Counted from the first letter of the stretch, positions 26,605-36,058 are shown. The stretch is 64,000 nt of DNA from Microbacterium sp. SA39 (GCF_000967865.1 NZ_JXRU01000029.1:62001-126000); one strand, 5' to 3'. The notes: generated by a model not told the origin, from the sequence alone. A program made the numbers and translations.

Positions 26605-26901
26605 TCAGCGGACGACGACCGCCAGGACGTCGCGGGCCGACAGGACGAGGTACTCGTCTGCGCCGAACTTGACCTCGGTGCCGCCGTACTTGCTGTACAG
26701 GACACGGTCGCCGACGGCGACGTCGATCGGAACGCGGTTGCCGTTGTCGTCGATGCGGCCGGGGCCGACGGCGATGACTTCGCCCTCCTGCGGCTTCTCC
26801 TTGGCAGTGTCGGGGATGACCAGCCCACTCGCGGTGGTCTGCTCGGCCTCGACCTGCTGGATGACGATGCGGTCCTCGAGCGGCTTGATGGAAACCGACA
26901 C
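26605..26901 (-). CDS. groES: Co-chaperonin GroES
   Basis: The 98-residue protein is the lid of the GroEL chaperonin. It reads [20 protein letters not shown], includes the mobile-loop region [19 protein letters not shown] and ends [12 protein letters not shown]. groEL is not next to it, as is usual for one copy in many actinobacteria. A CIRCE operator overlaps its transcription start, so heat-shock control by HrcA is expected. Confidence 0.97.
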   Translation of the reverse strand: MSVSIKPLEDRIVIQQVEAEQTTASGLVIPDTAKEKPQEGEVIAVGPGRIDDNGNRVPIDVAVGDRVLYSKYGGTEVKFGADEYLVLSARDVLAVVVR

Positions 26902-26941
26902 GGTCTACCTCTTCTTTCTTGACGCTGACACGAAAGACTTG

Positions 26942-26968
26942 TTCGCACTCTCAACCCGAGAGTGCTAA
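26942..26968. promoter_or_regulatory. CIRCE operator of groES
   Basis: On the minus strand TTAGCACTC, nine bases, then GAGTGCGAA, which is the CIRCE inverted repeat with one imperfect half. It covers the predicted transcription start downstream of the TAGACT box at 26972-26977. HrcA is the known CIRCE repressor. Confidence 0.9.
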
Positions 26969-26971
26969 TCC

Positions 26972-26977
26972 AGTCTA
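26972..26977 (-). promoter_or_regulatory. -10 box (TAGACT) of groES
   Basis: TAGACT lies between the two CIRCE-type elements, with TTGCGT 18 bases upstream as a possible -35. Confidence 0.6.
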
Positions 26978-26986
26978 GGCGTTCGG

Positions 26987-27013
26987 TTGGCACTCACGCA
27001 ATGCGAGTGCCAA
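26987..27013. promoter_or_regulatory. Second, variant CIRCE element
   Basis: TTGGCACTC, nine bases, then GAGTGCCAA: the arms are perfect reverse complements and the spacing is that of CIRCE, with G replacing A at the third position. It spans the -35 region of groES and lies 31 bases upstream of the -10 box of the divergent methyltransferase gene. Confidence 0.75.
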
Positions 27014-27044
27014 CCGACGGCCCGGGCGCCGGACGACGGGGAAT

Positions 27045-27050
27045 TAGGCT
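27045..27050 (+). promoter_or_regulatory. -10 box (TAGGCT), leaderless start of methyltransferase gene
   Basis: TAGGCT, six bases (GAGGTC), then GTG at 27057. Confidence 0.6.
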
Positions 27051-27056
27051 GAGGTC

Positions 27057-28274
27057 GTGGAGATGTCCGAGCTGCGAGCCCTGCTGACCCCCGATGGGCT
27101 CGAGCTGCTCGACGCCGTGGGGCCCATCGACGACGCTGCGGAGGTCGCTCGCGCGGTGTCGCGACTGCGTTCCGCCGGCCACTCCCCCGACCTGGTCTCG
27201 GCCGTGGTCGGACAGGCGCACCTGCGCTCGCGGGCGAGCGCGAAGTTCGGGCCGTTCGCCGGCAGGATGCTCTTCACCCGGACGGGCCTCGAACAGGCGA
27301 CCCGGCTGGCCGTCGCCGCGCGTCACGCGCAGCGCATCCGCAGCGTCGGCATCACGCGGGTCGCCGATCTCGGCTGCGGCATCGGCGGCGACGCCCTCGC
27401 CTTCGCGGGCGCGGGCCTCGACGTGCTCGCCGTCGAGGCCGACGAGGTCACCTCGGTGATCGCCGCCTACAACCTCGCACCCTTCGGCGACGCGGCCGTC
27501 GTCCGGCACAGCACGGCAGAAGAAGCCCTCGCCTCCGGGACCGGACCGGGAGCAGAGCCCGGCGCCGTCTGGATGGATCCTGCCCGCCGCACGGCCGGTC
27601 ACAGCGAGACCCGCCGCGTCTCCCCCGACGACTACTCCCCCTCGCTGGACTGGGCGTTCGACGTCGCGTCACGGATGCCGACCGGCATCAAGCTCGGACC
27701 GGCCCACGACCGCGACGCCCTTCCTCTCGACGGAGAGGCGCAGTGGGTGAGCGCCGACGGCAGCGTCGTGGAGCTGGTCCTGTGGAGCGGTGTCCTGGCC
27801 CGTGAAGGCGTGCGCCGCGCCGCCCTGGTGATCCGCGGCGAGCGCTCCTACGAGCTCACCTCGGGCGCGGATGCCGACGACGTGCCCGTCCGTGAACTCG
27901 GCTCGTTCCTGCACGAGCCGGACGGTGCCGTGATCCGGGCCCGTCTGATCGGCGATGTGGCGCGGAGCCTCGACGCCGGGATGCTGGACCGCCACATCGC
28001 CTATCTCACCTCGGATGCCGCCGTGACGAGCCCCTTCGTGCAGTCGTTCCGTGTGCGCGAGACGATGCCGGCCAATCCCAAAGCCATCAGCGCGGTACTG
28101 AAGGCGAACGGGATCGGCAGGCTCGAGATCAAGAAGCGCGGCGTCGACATCGACCCCGCGGCGTTCCGGAAGAAGCTCACGCTGCGCGGGGACGCCGAGG
28201 CGACGCTCATCCTCGTCCGCGTCGGCGACCAGCGCAGGGCGATCCTCGCCGATCGCGTGCCGGCGGCCGACTGA
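27057..28274 (+). CDS. THUMP-like domain SAM-dependent methyltransferase
   Basis: The 405-residue protein has an N-terminal helical part, a class I methyltransferase core with motif I VADLGCGIGGDALAFAG (near residue 105), VEADE at the end of strand 2 and DPARR near 178, and a C-terminal THUMP-like segment (VRETMPANPKAISAVLK, LEIKKRGVDIDP). Members of this actinobacterial family are presumed RNA methyltransferases. The GTG at 27057 fits the leaderless box. It is divergent from groES and may share the second CIRCE element. Confidence 0.88.
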   Translation: MEMSELRALLTPDGLELLDAVGPIDDAAEVARAVSRLRSAGHSPDLVSAVVGQAHLRSRASAKFGPFAGRMLFTRTGLEQATRLAVAARHAQRIRSVGITRVADLGCGIGGDALAFAGAGLDVLAVEADEVTSVIAAYNLAPFGDAAVVRHSTAEEALASGTGPGAEPGAVWMDPARRTAGHSETRRVSPDDYSPSLDWAFDVASRMPTGIKLGPAHDRDALPLDGEAQWVSADGSVVELVLWSGVLAREGVRRAALVIRGERSYELTSGADADDVPVRELGSFLHEPDGAVIRARLIGDVARSLDAGMLDRHIAYLTSDAAVTSPFVQSFRVRETMPANPKAISAVLKANGIGRLEIKKRGVDIDPAAFRKKLTLRGDAEATLILVRVGDQRRAILADRVPAAD

Positions 28275-28280
28275 GCGCGC

Positions 28281-29453
28281 TCAGCCCTCGGGCTGGCTCG
28301 GAATGGTGACCTCGATCGGATCGCCGTGCTCCCCGCCGAGCTCCATCCTGTCTCCCGGGTTCGGGAACCCGACGGTCTGCGCGATCAAGAGATAGGGCGT
28401 CTGATTCTGCGTGTTCTGAACGCGCAGGTTCCAGGTCGTCGGCATCCCGTCCACCGTGCCGTCGACGTCGGTGGACACGCCTCGGCCGGCCGCATCGAAC
28501 TCCGAGGTGCACACCGTGCGTCCGCCCGCGCCGTCGACGATCATGCAGTATTCGACGAACCCGCCGCCTTCCACGAATCGGGTGCCCAGCCACACGGGCT
28601 CGCTCAGGAAATCGCCCACGAGCAGCAGCCCGGCGTTGAAGCCGTTCTCGACGAGTTCCGCCGCGCGATCGCGCTCGGTTCCCTGGAACTGACTGATCAT
28701 CGCGAGATCCGACGTCCAGCGCTGGATGGAGACCATCGGCTCCCCCTCTGTGGAGAGGATCATGGTCGCGTTCACGCTGGATCCGGGAGCCACCCCGGAC
28801 TCGGCATCGCTGCCCGCATTCGGAGGAACCATGACCGAGGCCGACAGACCGAAGCGCTCCAGGTCGTCGGCGTCCTGACAGGACTCCGCTGACGCCTGCG
28901 CGATGTCGATCACCAGGCACGCCTGCGCACCGTCGTCACGGGTCGCGTACCAGACCAGCGCGTCCTCCTCTTCGGCGACCGCCTCGAGCGAGCCGTCGTC
29001 GAAGGCTCCCTCCTCTTCCAGGGCGAGCTGCCTCTCCTGCTGGTCCGCGGTCAGCGAGACGATCTCGGGACGCTGACCGAAGATCGCCCAGCCGGCGCCC
29101 GCGCCGATCACCAGGAGTAGAGCGGATGCCGCGGCGACGATGCCCCCGCGGCGGGCCCGGGTGAGCCGGGCGAACCTGCCGGGGTGCGAGGTCTCGGGGG
29201 TCTCGCGGGTTTCGCTGGCTTCTCGGGCAGCGGCGCTCGGCGGGACCTGCTCTCGATCGACCCCGGCCGGGTCCTCGTCTGCCGGCAGCGGCTGCTCCCG
29301 AGCCGCGCTCGTCGATGCGACAGGGCGGTGCGCTCGCTCGAGTTCGCGCAGACGCCGCGCCTCGGCATCCGTCAATCCCCCGCCTGGTCCATAGGCGCGC
29401 CGTTGCAGCGCCCGCAGCTCGGCCGCCCTCGTCTGCTCAGTCTCCTCCGGCAT
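28281..29453 (-). CDS. Membrane-anchored paralog A, unknown function
   Basis: The 390-residue protein has a conserved N-terminal motif (LRALQRRAYGPGGGLTDAEA), a Pro/Glu/Ala-rich cytosolic region to about residue 110, one membrane helix (GGIVAAASALLLVIGAGAGW) and an external domain of about 250 residues. It shares the same order and motifs with the gene just upstream, so the two are tandem paralogs. The ATG at 29453 follows GGAGGAGAC and lies inside the last codons of the neighbour (17-base overlap). Both external domains contain spaced Cys pairs (ACLVID and AESCQD here). No family is recognised. Confidence 0.8.
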   Translation of the reverse strand: MPEETEQTRAAELRALQRRAYGPGGGLTDAEARRLRELERAHRPVASTSAAREQPLPADEDPAGVDREQVPPSAAAREASETRETPETSHPGRFARLTRARRGGIVAAASALLLVIGAGAGWAIFGQRPEIVSLTADQQERQLALEEEGAFDDGSLEAVAEEEDALVWYATRDDGAQACLVIDIAQASAESCQDADDLERFGLSASVMVPPNAGSDAESGVAPGSSVNATMILSTEGEPMVSIQRWTSDLAMISQFQGTERDRAAELVENGFNAGLLLVGDFLSEPVWLGTRFVEGGGFVEYCMIVDGAGGRTVCTSEFDAAGRGVSTDVDGTVDGMPTTWNLRVQNTQNQTPYLLIAQTVGFPNPGDRMELGGEHGDPIEVTIPSQPEG

Positions 29454-30501
29454 TGAGAGCACCTCCCTCGCGGGTGATCACGAGGTACGTCGGGCCGTTC
29501 GGAGCCAGCTCGAACCGCGTCGTGGCGCCGCTCGTGGGATCGACGACGTTGAGCACGAGCCCCGCCTGCTGCTCGGCGATCGTCTGCGGGTCGGCGCAGA
29601 CCACAGGCGAATCCGGCGTCGAACCGTCGTGGATGAGACACGACCCCGGCTCGTCGACCTTCATGGCGGTCCAGATCGGCACATCGTCGTCGTAGCCGAC
29701 CACCCAGATGGAGTTGGGGTCGAAACCTTCGTCCTCGGCGAGCCGCCCGGCGATACGGGTCTCCGCCTCGTTCGCATACACGATGCCGGAGCGCTCCTCG
29801 CTGAAGAGGTTGCTGCTCACGGCGACGGCGGGCTCGCCCGAGGCGGAGAACAGCAGTTGCGCCGAGACCTGGCGCTGGTCGGCAGCGGGGTCGCCGACCA
29901 TGATCGAGCCGTACATGCCGGTCGCGAGGACGGCCTCGCTGGGTTGGCACGTCGGGACGGTGATCTCACCGTCGCTCAGGATGAGGCAGATGCGTTCCGT
30001 CTCGTCCCTCGTGGCCGTCCAGATGACCACGCCATCCTTCTCGGCGACCGGGCTCACCGACCCCTGGTCGTAGACGCCCTCGGCGACCAGGTCGCGCTGC
30101 CATTCCTGCTGCTCCGCGGTGAGTGCGACCGCCTCGGCCCGGGACTGGCCGAAGAGCAGCCATCCCATGCCGACACCGCAGACGAGGGTCGCCACAGCGG
30201 CGAGCGCGAGCAGCCGCCCGCGTCCTGCGAGCAGAGACCAACGGTTCCCCGCGTCTACTTCCGGGCTCTCGAAGCCGTGGGCGAAATCCGGCGAAGACTC
30301 GGCGATCGGTGCCGCCATGTCCGCCCGCGGAGCCCCGACAGCGGCGACCCGTTCGGCCTCCCTCGTCTCGACGGGCTGAGCTCCGTCCCGCGCCTGGAGC
30401 GCGCGCAAGCGTGCCGCCTCGGCATCCGTCAGGCCTCCGCTGCGGCCATAGGCCCGCGCCTGCAGGTCACGCAGCTCTGCGAGATCTCCGGCGTCCGGCA
30501 T
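29437..30501 (-). CDS. Membrane-anchored paralog B, unknown function
   Basis: The 354-residue paralog of the downstream gene has the N-terminal motif LRDLQARAYGRSGGLTDAEA, a membrane helix near residues 95-115 (LLALAAVATLVCGVGMGWLL) and an external domain with matching elements (LTAEQQEWQRDLV against LTADQQERQLALE; ICLIL and TCQPS). It ends with a threonine/arginine stretch similar to the partner. The start ATG at 30501 is five bases before the stop of the upstream DUF4190-like gene, so all three are probably cotranscribed. Function is unknown; the topology resembles anti-sigma or surface-sensor proteins but no such domain is seen. Confidence 0.8.
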   Translation of the reverse strand: MPDAGDLAELRDLQARAYGRSGGLTDAEAARLRALQARDGAQPVETREAERVAAVGAPRADMAAPIAESSPDFAHGFESPEVDAGNRWSLLAGRGRLLALAAVATLVCGVGMGWLLFGQSRAEAVALTAEQQEWQRDLVAEGVYDQGSVSPVAEKDGVVIWTATRDETERICLILSDGEITVPTCQPSEAVLATGMYGSIMVGDPAADQRQVSAQLLFSASGEPAVAVSSNLFSEERSGIVYANEAETRIAGRLAEDEGFDPNSIWVVGYDDDVPIWTAMKVDEPGSCLIHDGSTPDSPVVCADPQTIAEQQAGLVLNVVDPTSGATTRFELAPNGPTYLVITREGGALNAGGD

Positions 30502-30505
30502 CCGA

Positions 30506-30988
30506 CTAGCCGAGCCGCTCGAACTGCATGCCGGCCCAGACGAGCCAGCCGAGGCTGTAGACCGTCGCGCAGAGGCCGAGGACGAGCGCCCAGCGCGCGA
30601 TGGCCCGGCTCTCGACCGGGCGGCGCAGCGACATGATCGCCGCGACGACCGAGACGACGGCCACCGGGATTCCCCAGCCGACGAAGAACGAAGCACCGAG
30701 CGCGACGATCGCCGCCAGCAGCGCCCACGGCGCGAGTCGGGCATCGTCGGTCGCCGAGGCGGCTGTCGCCGGTTCCCAGTCGCTGTCATCGACGGCGTCG
30801 AGGTCGGGGCCGCTCACCACGACGGGTTCGACACCGACCGGGCCGGTCGGGAGCTTCGTGTAGCCGCCGCGGTGAGCGCCGGGGATCCTGATCGCTCCGA
30901 TCGGCCGCTCGACATCGCCGCTCGGAGGTTCGATGCGCGGGAGCGGAACGGACCCGTCGGCTTCGGGCGTGCGCGGCACGTCGCTCAT
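30506..30988 (-). CDS. Small DUF4190-like membrane protein
   Basis: The 160-residue protein has a long polar N-terminal half ([20 protein letters not shown]) and a C-terminal pair of helices ([40 protein letters not shown]). Its ATG overlaps the tsaD stop by four bases. Function is unknown. Confidence 0.78.
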   Translation of the reverse strand: MSDVPRTPEADGSVPLPRIEPPSGDVERPIGAIRIPGAHRGGYTKLPTGPVGVEPVVVSGPDLDAVDDSDWEPATAASATDDARLAPWALLAAIVALGASFFVGWGIPVAVVSVVAAIMSLRRPVESRAIARWALVLGLCATVYSLGWLVWAGMQFERLG

Positions 30989-32064
30989 GCCGGCACCGCT
31001 TCCGCGACCTGGATCTCGGTGACCGGCAGCGTCGAGTCCGCGCCGAAGGCGAGGGTCGAGGGCCGGCGCCCCGACGAGATCAGCTCGGCGGCGAGCGCGG
31101 CGATCATCGCGCCGTTGTCGGTGCAGAGCGAGAGAGGCGGGATCCGCACGGTCACGCCCGCCGCCTCGGCGCGTTCCAGGGCCACCTCGCGCAAGCGCTT
31201 GTTCGCGATCACTCCTCCGCCGAGCAGCAGCCGCGGAACGCCGAGGTCGGCGCACGCGGCGAGGGCCTTGGTCACCAGCACATCGACGACGGCCTCGCGG
31301 AAGCTCGCCGCGATGTCCGCCACCGGGATCGCGGTCGCGCCGGTCGCCGGGTCGGCCTCGTAGCGCTCGACCCAGCGGGCGACGGCGGTCTTCAGCCCCG
31401 AGAACGAGAAGTCGTAGCGGTGCTTCGCCAGGTCGGAGGCGCGGGACAGTCCGCGGGGGAAGCGGATGGCGTTCGGGTCGCCGTCGAGAGCCGCCCGGTC
31501 GATCTCGGGGCCGCCGGGATACGGCAGCGACAGGAGACGGGCGACCTTGTCGAAGGCCTCGCCGGCGGCATCGTCCACGGTCTCGCCGAGCAGCTCGACG
31601 TCGGTCGTGAGATCTCGCACATGCAGGAGCGACGTGTGCCCTCCCGAGACCAGCAGCGCGATGGTGGGGTACTCGAGAGGTTCGGCATCCGGAGTGAGGA
31701 TGTCGGCGGCGATGTGCCCGACGAGGTGGTTGACCGCGTACAGCGGCTTTCCGAGCGACACTGCGAGGCCCTTCGCGGCACCGACGCCGACCATGAGCGC
31801 ACCCGCGAGTCCCGGACCGCTGGTCACCGCCACGGCATCGAGATCGTCGAGGCGCACGCCGGCCTCGGCGAGGGCCGCATCGATCGATGGCTGCAGCGCC
31901 TCGAGGTGCGCACGCGCGGCCACCTCGGGCACGACGCCGCCGAAGCGGGCGTGCTCGTCCATGCTGGAGGCGATGGTGTTCGACAGCAGCGTGCGACCTC
32001 GGACGATGCCGATTCCGGTCTCGTCGCAGCTTGTCTCGATCCCGAGGACCAGCGGCTCGTTCAT
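30985..32064 (-). CDS. tsaD: tRNA threonylcarbamoyladenosine synthase subunit TsaD
   Basis: The 359-residue TsaD transfers threonylcarbamoyl to A37 of ANN-decoding tRNAs, working with TsaB and TsaE. It begins [17 protein letters not shown], has the metal-binding HLVGH motif, the ASKHA phosphate motifs ([20 protein letters not shown]) and [10 protein letters not shown] near the end. The ATG at 32064 overlaps the rimI stop (ATGA). Confidence 0.97.
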   Translation of the reverse strand: MNEPLVLGIETSCDETGIGIVRGRTLLSNTIASSMDEHARFGGVVPEVAARAHLEALQPSIDAALAEAGVRLDDLDAVAVTSGPGLAGALMVGVGAAKGLAVSLGKPLYAVNHLVGHIAADILTPDAEPLEYPTIALLVSGGHTSLLHVRDLTTDVELLGETVDDAAGEAFDKVARLLSLPYPGGPEIDRAALDGDPNAIRFPRGLSRASDLAKHRYDFSFSGLKTAVARWVERYEADPATGATAIPVADIAASFREAVVDVLVTKALAACADLGVPRLLLGGGVIANKRLREVALERAEAAGVTVRIPPLSLCTDNGAMIAALAAELISSGRRPSTLAFGADSTLPVTEIQVAEAVPA

Positions 32065-32549
32065 GCGTTCGCCTCCTCGGGTTCTTCCGCGAACAGCGGA
32101 TGCCGGCGCAGATCTCTGCGCATCACGATCGCTTCCACGTCGTCCGGTTGGTAGTAGTGCGGACGCCGGCCGATCTCCTCGAAGCCCTCGGCGAGGTAGA
32201 GCCCCGCGGCCGTGGGGTTGTCGGCCCGGACGTCGAGGAAGATCTCGCGTGCACCGCGTGCGCGTGCGGCCGCCAGGAGCGCCCGCAGCAGAGCCCGCCC
32301 GCGGCCCTCTCCGCGGCGCTCGGCGAGGAGGGCGATGGTCTGGATGTCGGCATCCGCGCTCCCCTGCAGCGCTCGCACGCCCCCGTAGCCGATGACCTCC
32401 CCGTCGTGCTCGTCGACGAGGTAGACACCGTGCGCGCTGGCGAGCTCGGCGGCCATGGTCTCGGAACTCCACGCGTCGGTCGGGAACGATCGGTGCTCGA
32501 TCGCCATGATCGCATCGAGGTCGGCGGGCGTCGCTGCGCGAAGGGTCAT
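32061..32549 (-). CDS. rimI: Ribosomal protein S18-alanine N-acetyltransferase-like GNAT
   Basis: The 162-residue GNAT protein has the acetyl-CoA-binding motif [16 protein letters not shown] and the downstream pattern [22 protein letters not shown] with the conserved Tyr. Placement between tsaB and tsaD is the usual site of rimI in actinobacteria. The ATG at 32549 overlaps the tsaB stop (ATGA). Confidence 0.93.
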   Translation of the reverse strand: MTLRAATPADLDAIMAIEHRSFPTDAWSSETMAAELASAHGVYLVDEHDGEVIGYGGVRALQGSADADIQTIALLAERRGEGRGRALLRALLAAARARGAREIFLDVRADNPTAAGLYLAEGFEEIGRRPHYYQPDDVEAIVMRRDLRRHPLFAEEPEEANA

Positions 32550-33163
32550 GATCCGACCTTCTTGGGCGCCCCGGGCATGGTCACGTCGGGGTGGCGCATA
32601 TACAGGGGTTCGTCGCCGGTCAGGGTGCGATCGGCAGCGAGGGCGCTGGCACCCACCCGGGCGAGGTCGGCCGCGGAGAACGAGGCGACGTCGACTCGGC
32701 GGATGCCGTCGAGGTGCGCGTCGGCGTCGACAGCCTTCACGAGCACCGTGTCGGAGACGACGTGCGGGATGCCGTCGGCATCCGTCCCCTCGAAGACGGT
32801 GATCGCGACCTCGCGCCGCCGTGCATCCGTGACGATCGCGAACGGACCGGTCACCGTCTCGAGGGTCGTGAGCGCGGCGGCGAGGTGGCTGGGCACGGAC
32901 ACGACGGGGATGCCGCGACCGAGGGCGAAGGTGCGAGCTGCGGCGATGCCGATACGCAGCCCGGTGAAGGGTCCGGGACCCATGCCGGCGACGACGTGCG
33001 TGATGTCTCCGGGGCCCGCTTCGCTGAGTACCTCCGCGAGCAGCACGCCGATGACTTCGGCGTGGCCGAGCGGGTCCGTGGTGGTCGCCTCCGCACGGCG
33101 GGTGCCGTCAGCGTCGATGAGGGCGACAGCGGTGCCCAGGGAGGTGTCGACGGCGAGGATCAC
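32546..33163 (-). CDS. tsaB: tRNA threonylcarbamoyladenosine synthesis protein TsaB
   Basis: The 205-residue protein begins [20 protein letters not shown] and has [20 protein letters not shown], both hallmarks of TsaB, the scaffold partner of TsaD. The GTG at 33163 lies six bases after TACCCT, so translation likely starts on a leaderless message; a more distant in-frame start is a Pro/Ser-rich shadow. This promoter lets tsaB-rimI-tsaD be expressed independently of the upstream acpS-alr-tsaE unit. Confidence 0.94.
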   Translation of the reverse strand: MILAVDTSLGTAVALIDADGTRRAEATTTDPLGHAEVIGVLLAEVLSEAGPGDITHVVAGMGPGPFTGLRIGIAAARTFALGRGIPVVSVPSHLAAALTTLETVTGPFAIVTDARRREVAITVFEGTDADGIPHVVSDTVLVKAVDADAHLDGIRRVDVASFSAADLARVGASALAADRTLTGDEPLYMRHPDVTMPGAPKKVGS

Positions 33164-33169
33164 CTCTCC

Positions 33170-33175
33170 AGGGTA
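33170..33175 (-). promoter_or_regulatory. -10 box (TACCCT), leaderless start of tsaB
   Basis: TACCCT, six bases (GGAGAG), then GTG at 33163. Confidence 0.55.
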
Positions 33176-33212
33176 GTCGGATGCACCCGTGTTGCGGACG
33201 GGGACGAGACGG

Positions 33213-34409
33213 TCAGCGCCCGCCGGGTTCCGCCCCGGGAGCGTCGGCGTCGGCGTCGACGACGACGGTGATGGACGGATCGGCGACGGCGGCGCGCTTC
33301 CAGCCGTCGCCTCCGTCGGCACGGGCTCGGAGCGCGGCCTCGGCCGCGGCGGAGACCAGCGCGTCGTAGTCGTACCCGACCGATGACACTCGCGCCCATC
33401 CGATGCTCGCGGAAGCGCGGATGCCGTGCACCGGCGAGGCGCCGTCGAGATCCGACACGGCGGTGAGAATCGCCCTGATGTGGTCCCGCACCTCTTCGTC
33501 GCTCCCTGGCACGAGGACGACGGCCCGATCCTGATCGACGGCGTCGACGTCGGCGACGTCGGGGACGCTCTGTTCGACGTCGGCGTGGAAGCGATCCACG
33601 ATCACAGCGAACGCAGGCCCGGTCGATGCCTCACGCAGATCGCGAGGATCGTCCAGACGGATGTCCAGGACCGCCCACGACGCATCACCCTGCGCGCGAG
33701 CCTTCTGCAGCCTCGCTCGTGCGGAGGACGCGGCACCATCGGAACGCGCCTGCGTCGGCGGCACTGCGCGCACCATCAGCAGCAGCGTGAAGGCGGCGCA
33801 CGTGCCCACGATGAGCGTGCCGACGGAGTTGATGCCGCGGAGGGCACCCAGCTGCTCCTCGACGCTCGCGTCGGCGAACTGCAGGGCGGACCCGGCCGTC
33901 ACCACCGAGACGATCGCGAACCCTGCGGAAGCGAGCGCCAGCGGGAGCGTGATGTCCCGCGCGACGCGGTCGTCGCGGAACAGCTCATAGGCGACCAATG
34001 CCGCGAACGCGCCGCTCACGAGGAAACCGAGGTGGAACGCGAGAAGGTACCACGGCGTGCCCGATGCGGCCACCAGCACGGCGGTGCACAGCACGGCGAA
34101 GGCGATGGCGACCCAGCCGAGCCCTTTCCTCCCGCGGTGCTGGCGCAGTCCGAGCCAGATCAACGGTTCGAAGCTGAGGAGCAGGCCGGATGCCGCGGCG
34201 CGCAGCATCCCGTCGCCCCCGTGGTGGCCGGCCAGCCAGAGGTAGGCGGCGAGCGTGCTCACGGCGAACGCCACGCCCCAGGTGACGGTCGCCCGGCTGG
34301 GGCGCGCGAGCGTCCCGAGCCCGAGCACCAGCGCGGCGAGGAGCGTCACGACGGCCACCATGCCCGTCGTGCCGTCGACGGCGACCGGGGAGAGATGAGC
34401 GGAGATCAT
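33213..34409 (-). CDS. Membrane protein with degenerate GGDEF-like domain
   Basis: The 398-residue protein has seven or so membrane helices (residues 15-215) and a cytosolic C-terminal domain of about 160 residues that follows the fold pattern of diguanylate cyclases (FAVIVDRFHADVEQ, then DRAVVLVPGSDEEV where GGDEF would sit, then RASASIGWARVSS). The catalytic GG(D/E)EF signature is absent, so it should not make cyclic di-GMP and may be a sensor or scaffold. Its ATG overlaps the stop of the adjacent histidine kinase gene (ATGA), pointing to a joint function. Confidence 0.75.
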   Translation of the reverse strand: MISAHLSPVAVDGTTGMVAVVTLLAALVLGLGTLARPSRATVTWGVAFAVSTLAAYLWLAGHHGGDGMLRAAASGLLLSFEPLIWLGLRQHRGRKGLGWVAIAFAVLCTAVLVAASGTPWYLLAFHLGFLVSGAFAALVAYELFRDDRVARDITLPLALASAGFAIVSVVTAGSALQFADASVEEQLGALRGINSVGTLIVGTCAAFTLLLMVRAVPPTQARSDGAASSARARLQKARAQGDASWAVLDIRLDDPRDLREASTGPAFAVIVDRFHADVEQSVPDVADVDAVDQDRAVVLVPGSDEEVRDHIRAILTAVSDLDGASPVHGIRASASIGWARVSSVGYDYDALVSAAAEAALRARADGGDGWKRAAVADPSITVVVDADADAPGAEPGGR

Positions 34410-36013
34410 GATCGCACCTGCTTCTCGGATGGGTTCTGCTCCCGCGGGAAGCGCAGGGTGACGGTCGTTCCGGCGCCGACGGCGCTCTCGATGTCGATGG
34501 TGCCGTCGTGCGCTGTCACGATGTCCCGGGCGATGCCCATGCCGAGGCCGGTTCCCGCGATGCCGGCGCGCACGACGCGCGCCGTGCGGAAATAGGGCTC
34601 GAAGACGCGCGGCAGATCGTCGGGCCCGATGCCCGCGCCCGTGTCCGCGATCGAGACCTGGGCTCGCCCGTCGGCGTCCGATGAGAACCGGACGATGAGC
34701 CGGCCACCGGACGGCGTGTACTTGACCGCGTTGCCGAGGATGTTGTCGAGCACCTGCCGGAGCCGGAAGGCATCGCCGTGGATCGGGAGGGTGTCGGCAC
34801 CGTCGACCTCGAGCCGCAGCCCCCCGCCCTCGACGAGCGGAGCGAACGACGCAGCCGCGGCCTCGAAGACCTCTCGCAGATCGACCGCTCCGAACGGCTC
34901 GGCGGGAGCCTGCCTGCTCGCGTCGAGGGTGCTCGCGACGAGGTCCTCCATGCGCTCCCCGGCGTTGGCGATGACCTCCAACTGCGCGGTCACCCGCGCC
35001 GGCAGGTCTTCTCGCTCCCGGAGCAGGTCCACGTGGCCGATGATCGCGGTCAGCGGGTTGCGCAGTTCGTGCGAGACGACGGCGGCGAGCGCACGGCGCT
35101 CCTCTGCGGCCTCGAACAGCTCGGTCACGTCGTCGATCACGACCAGGGCGATGTGCTCCTGCTCGGTGGCGCCCGCGATCGCCTGGGTGCTCACCTGCAG
35201 GGCGCGCCACCGCCCGTCGCTGTCGAAGAGCCAGACGCTCTCATCGTGGAGCCTCTCACCACGAGCGGCGCGTGCGAGCGTCGTACGATCCGGCGGCAGT
35301 GCCGCACCACGGCGTCGGTCGTACTCGACCGCGGCCGAGGGAAGCGCCTGTCCGAAACGATCCCTGCCGTAGAGCGTGCGGTAGGCGTCGTTCATCTGCA
35401 GGATGTGGCGCTCGCCGTCGACGACCACCAACGCCACGCCCAGCGCATCGATGATCTGGGTGACGCGCCGCTGATTCGTCTCTGCCCGCTCGGCTGCACG
35501 ATCGACCTGCTCCGAGCGGCGTTGCAGCAGACGACGCGCGGCGCGGGAACGCTGCGCCCCGATGCGGACCGTCACCCCGAGGAAGCTGAGCGCGATGATC
35601 ACGGTCAGGATGCGCAGCAGCACATCAGCGGCTTCACCCGTCGGCTCCGCGAAGACCGCGAGGCAGGCACTGATGAGGGCCACACCGACGAACACCCACG
35701 GCATCGTGAAGTAGGTGGCGAGCCAGGTCACCGGAAAGACCCAGAGAAGCCCCAGCCGCAAGTCCCATGCCGTGGTCAGCAGACCGACGGCCAGGGCGTC
35801 GAAGAGAGGAAGAGCGGCTACCGCCGACCGCGGCAGCCGCTGCCACGGCAGCGCGAGCGTCGCTATCGTGGTGAGCACGACGAGGGCGAGACCGGCGACG
35901 AAGGTGCCGCTCACCAGGACGTCCGGGGTGAAGGCCGCCACCATCACGAGGATGGCGACCACGCTGCCGGTGAAGACGAGTTGCCAGCGCCAGATCGAAA
36001 CCGTGCGGATCAT
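34406..36013 (-). CDS. Membrane sensor histidine kinase
   Basis: The 535-residue kinase has about six membrane helices (residues 8-165), a coiled coil, a PAS-like domain (about 190-300, IDALGVALVVVDGERHILQM), HisKA with SHELRNPLTAIIGH (His near 314) and HATPase_c with NAVKYTP, DTGAGIG and GLGMGIA. I chose the ATG at 36013 with GGAGG upstream; a GTG at 36049 is possible but sits only three bases past a TAATCT box. Its partner is most likely the OmpR-type regulator at 36221. Confidence 0.9.
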   Translation of the reverse strand: MIRTVSIWRWQLVFTGSVVAILVMVAAFTPDVLVSGTFVAGLALVVLTTIATLALPWQRLPRSAVAALPLFDALAVGLLTTAWDLRLGLLWVFPVTWLATYFTMPWVFVGVALISACLAVFAEPTGEAADVLLRILTVIIALSFLGVTVRIGAQRSRAARRLLQRRSEQVDRAAERAETNQRRVTQIIDALGVALVVVDGERHILQMNDAYRTLYGRDRFGQALPSAAVEYDRRRGAALPPDRTTLARAARGERLHDESVWLFDSDGRWRALQVSTQAIAGATEQEHIALVVIDDVTELFEAAEERRALAAVVSHELRNPLTAIIGHVDLLREREDLPARVTAQLEVIANAGERMEDLVASTLDASRQAPAEPFGAVDLREVFEAAAASFAPLVEGGGLRLEVDGADTLPIHGDAFRLRQVLDNILGNAVKYTPSGGRLIVRFSSDADGRAQVSIADTGAGIGPDDLPRVFEPYFRTARVVRAGIAGTGLGMGIARDIVTAHDGTIDIESAVGAGTTVTLRFPREQNPSEKQVRS

Positions 36014-36052
36014 GAACGCCCGCCCCTCCGGTCGATCCTCAGCTTTCACGCA

Positions 36053-36058
36053 AGATTA
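36053..36058 (-). promoter_or_regulatory. Possible -10 box (TAATCT) of the kinase gene
   Basis: TAATCT lies 39 bases before the ATG at 36013 and after the terminator of the regulator gene, which suggests that the kinase/GGDEF-like pair has its own promoter. Confidence 0.4.

Noticed and set aside
33213..34409. Active diguanylate cyclase
   Set aside because: The GG(D/E)EF catalytic motif is absent.
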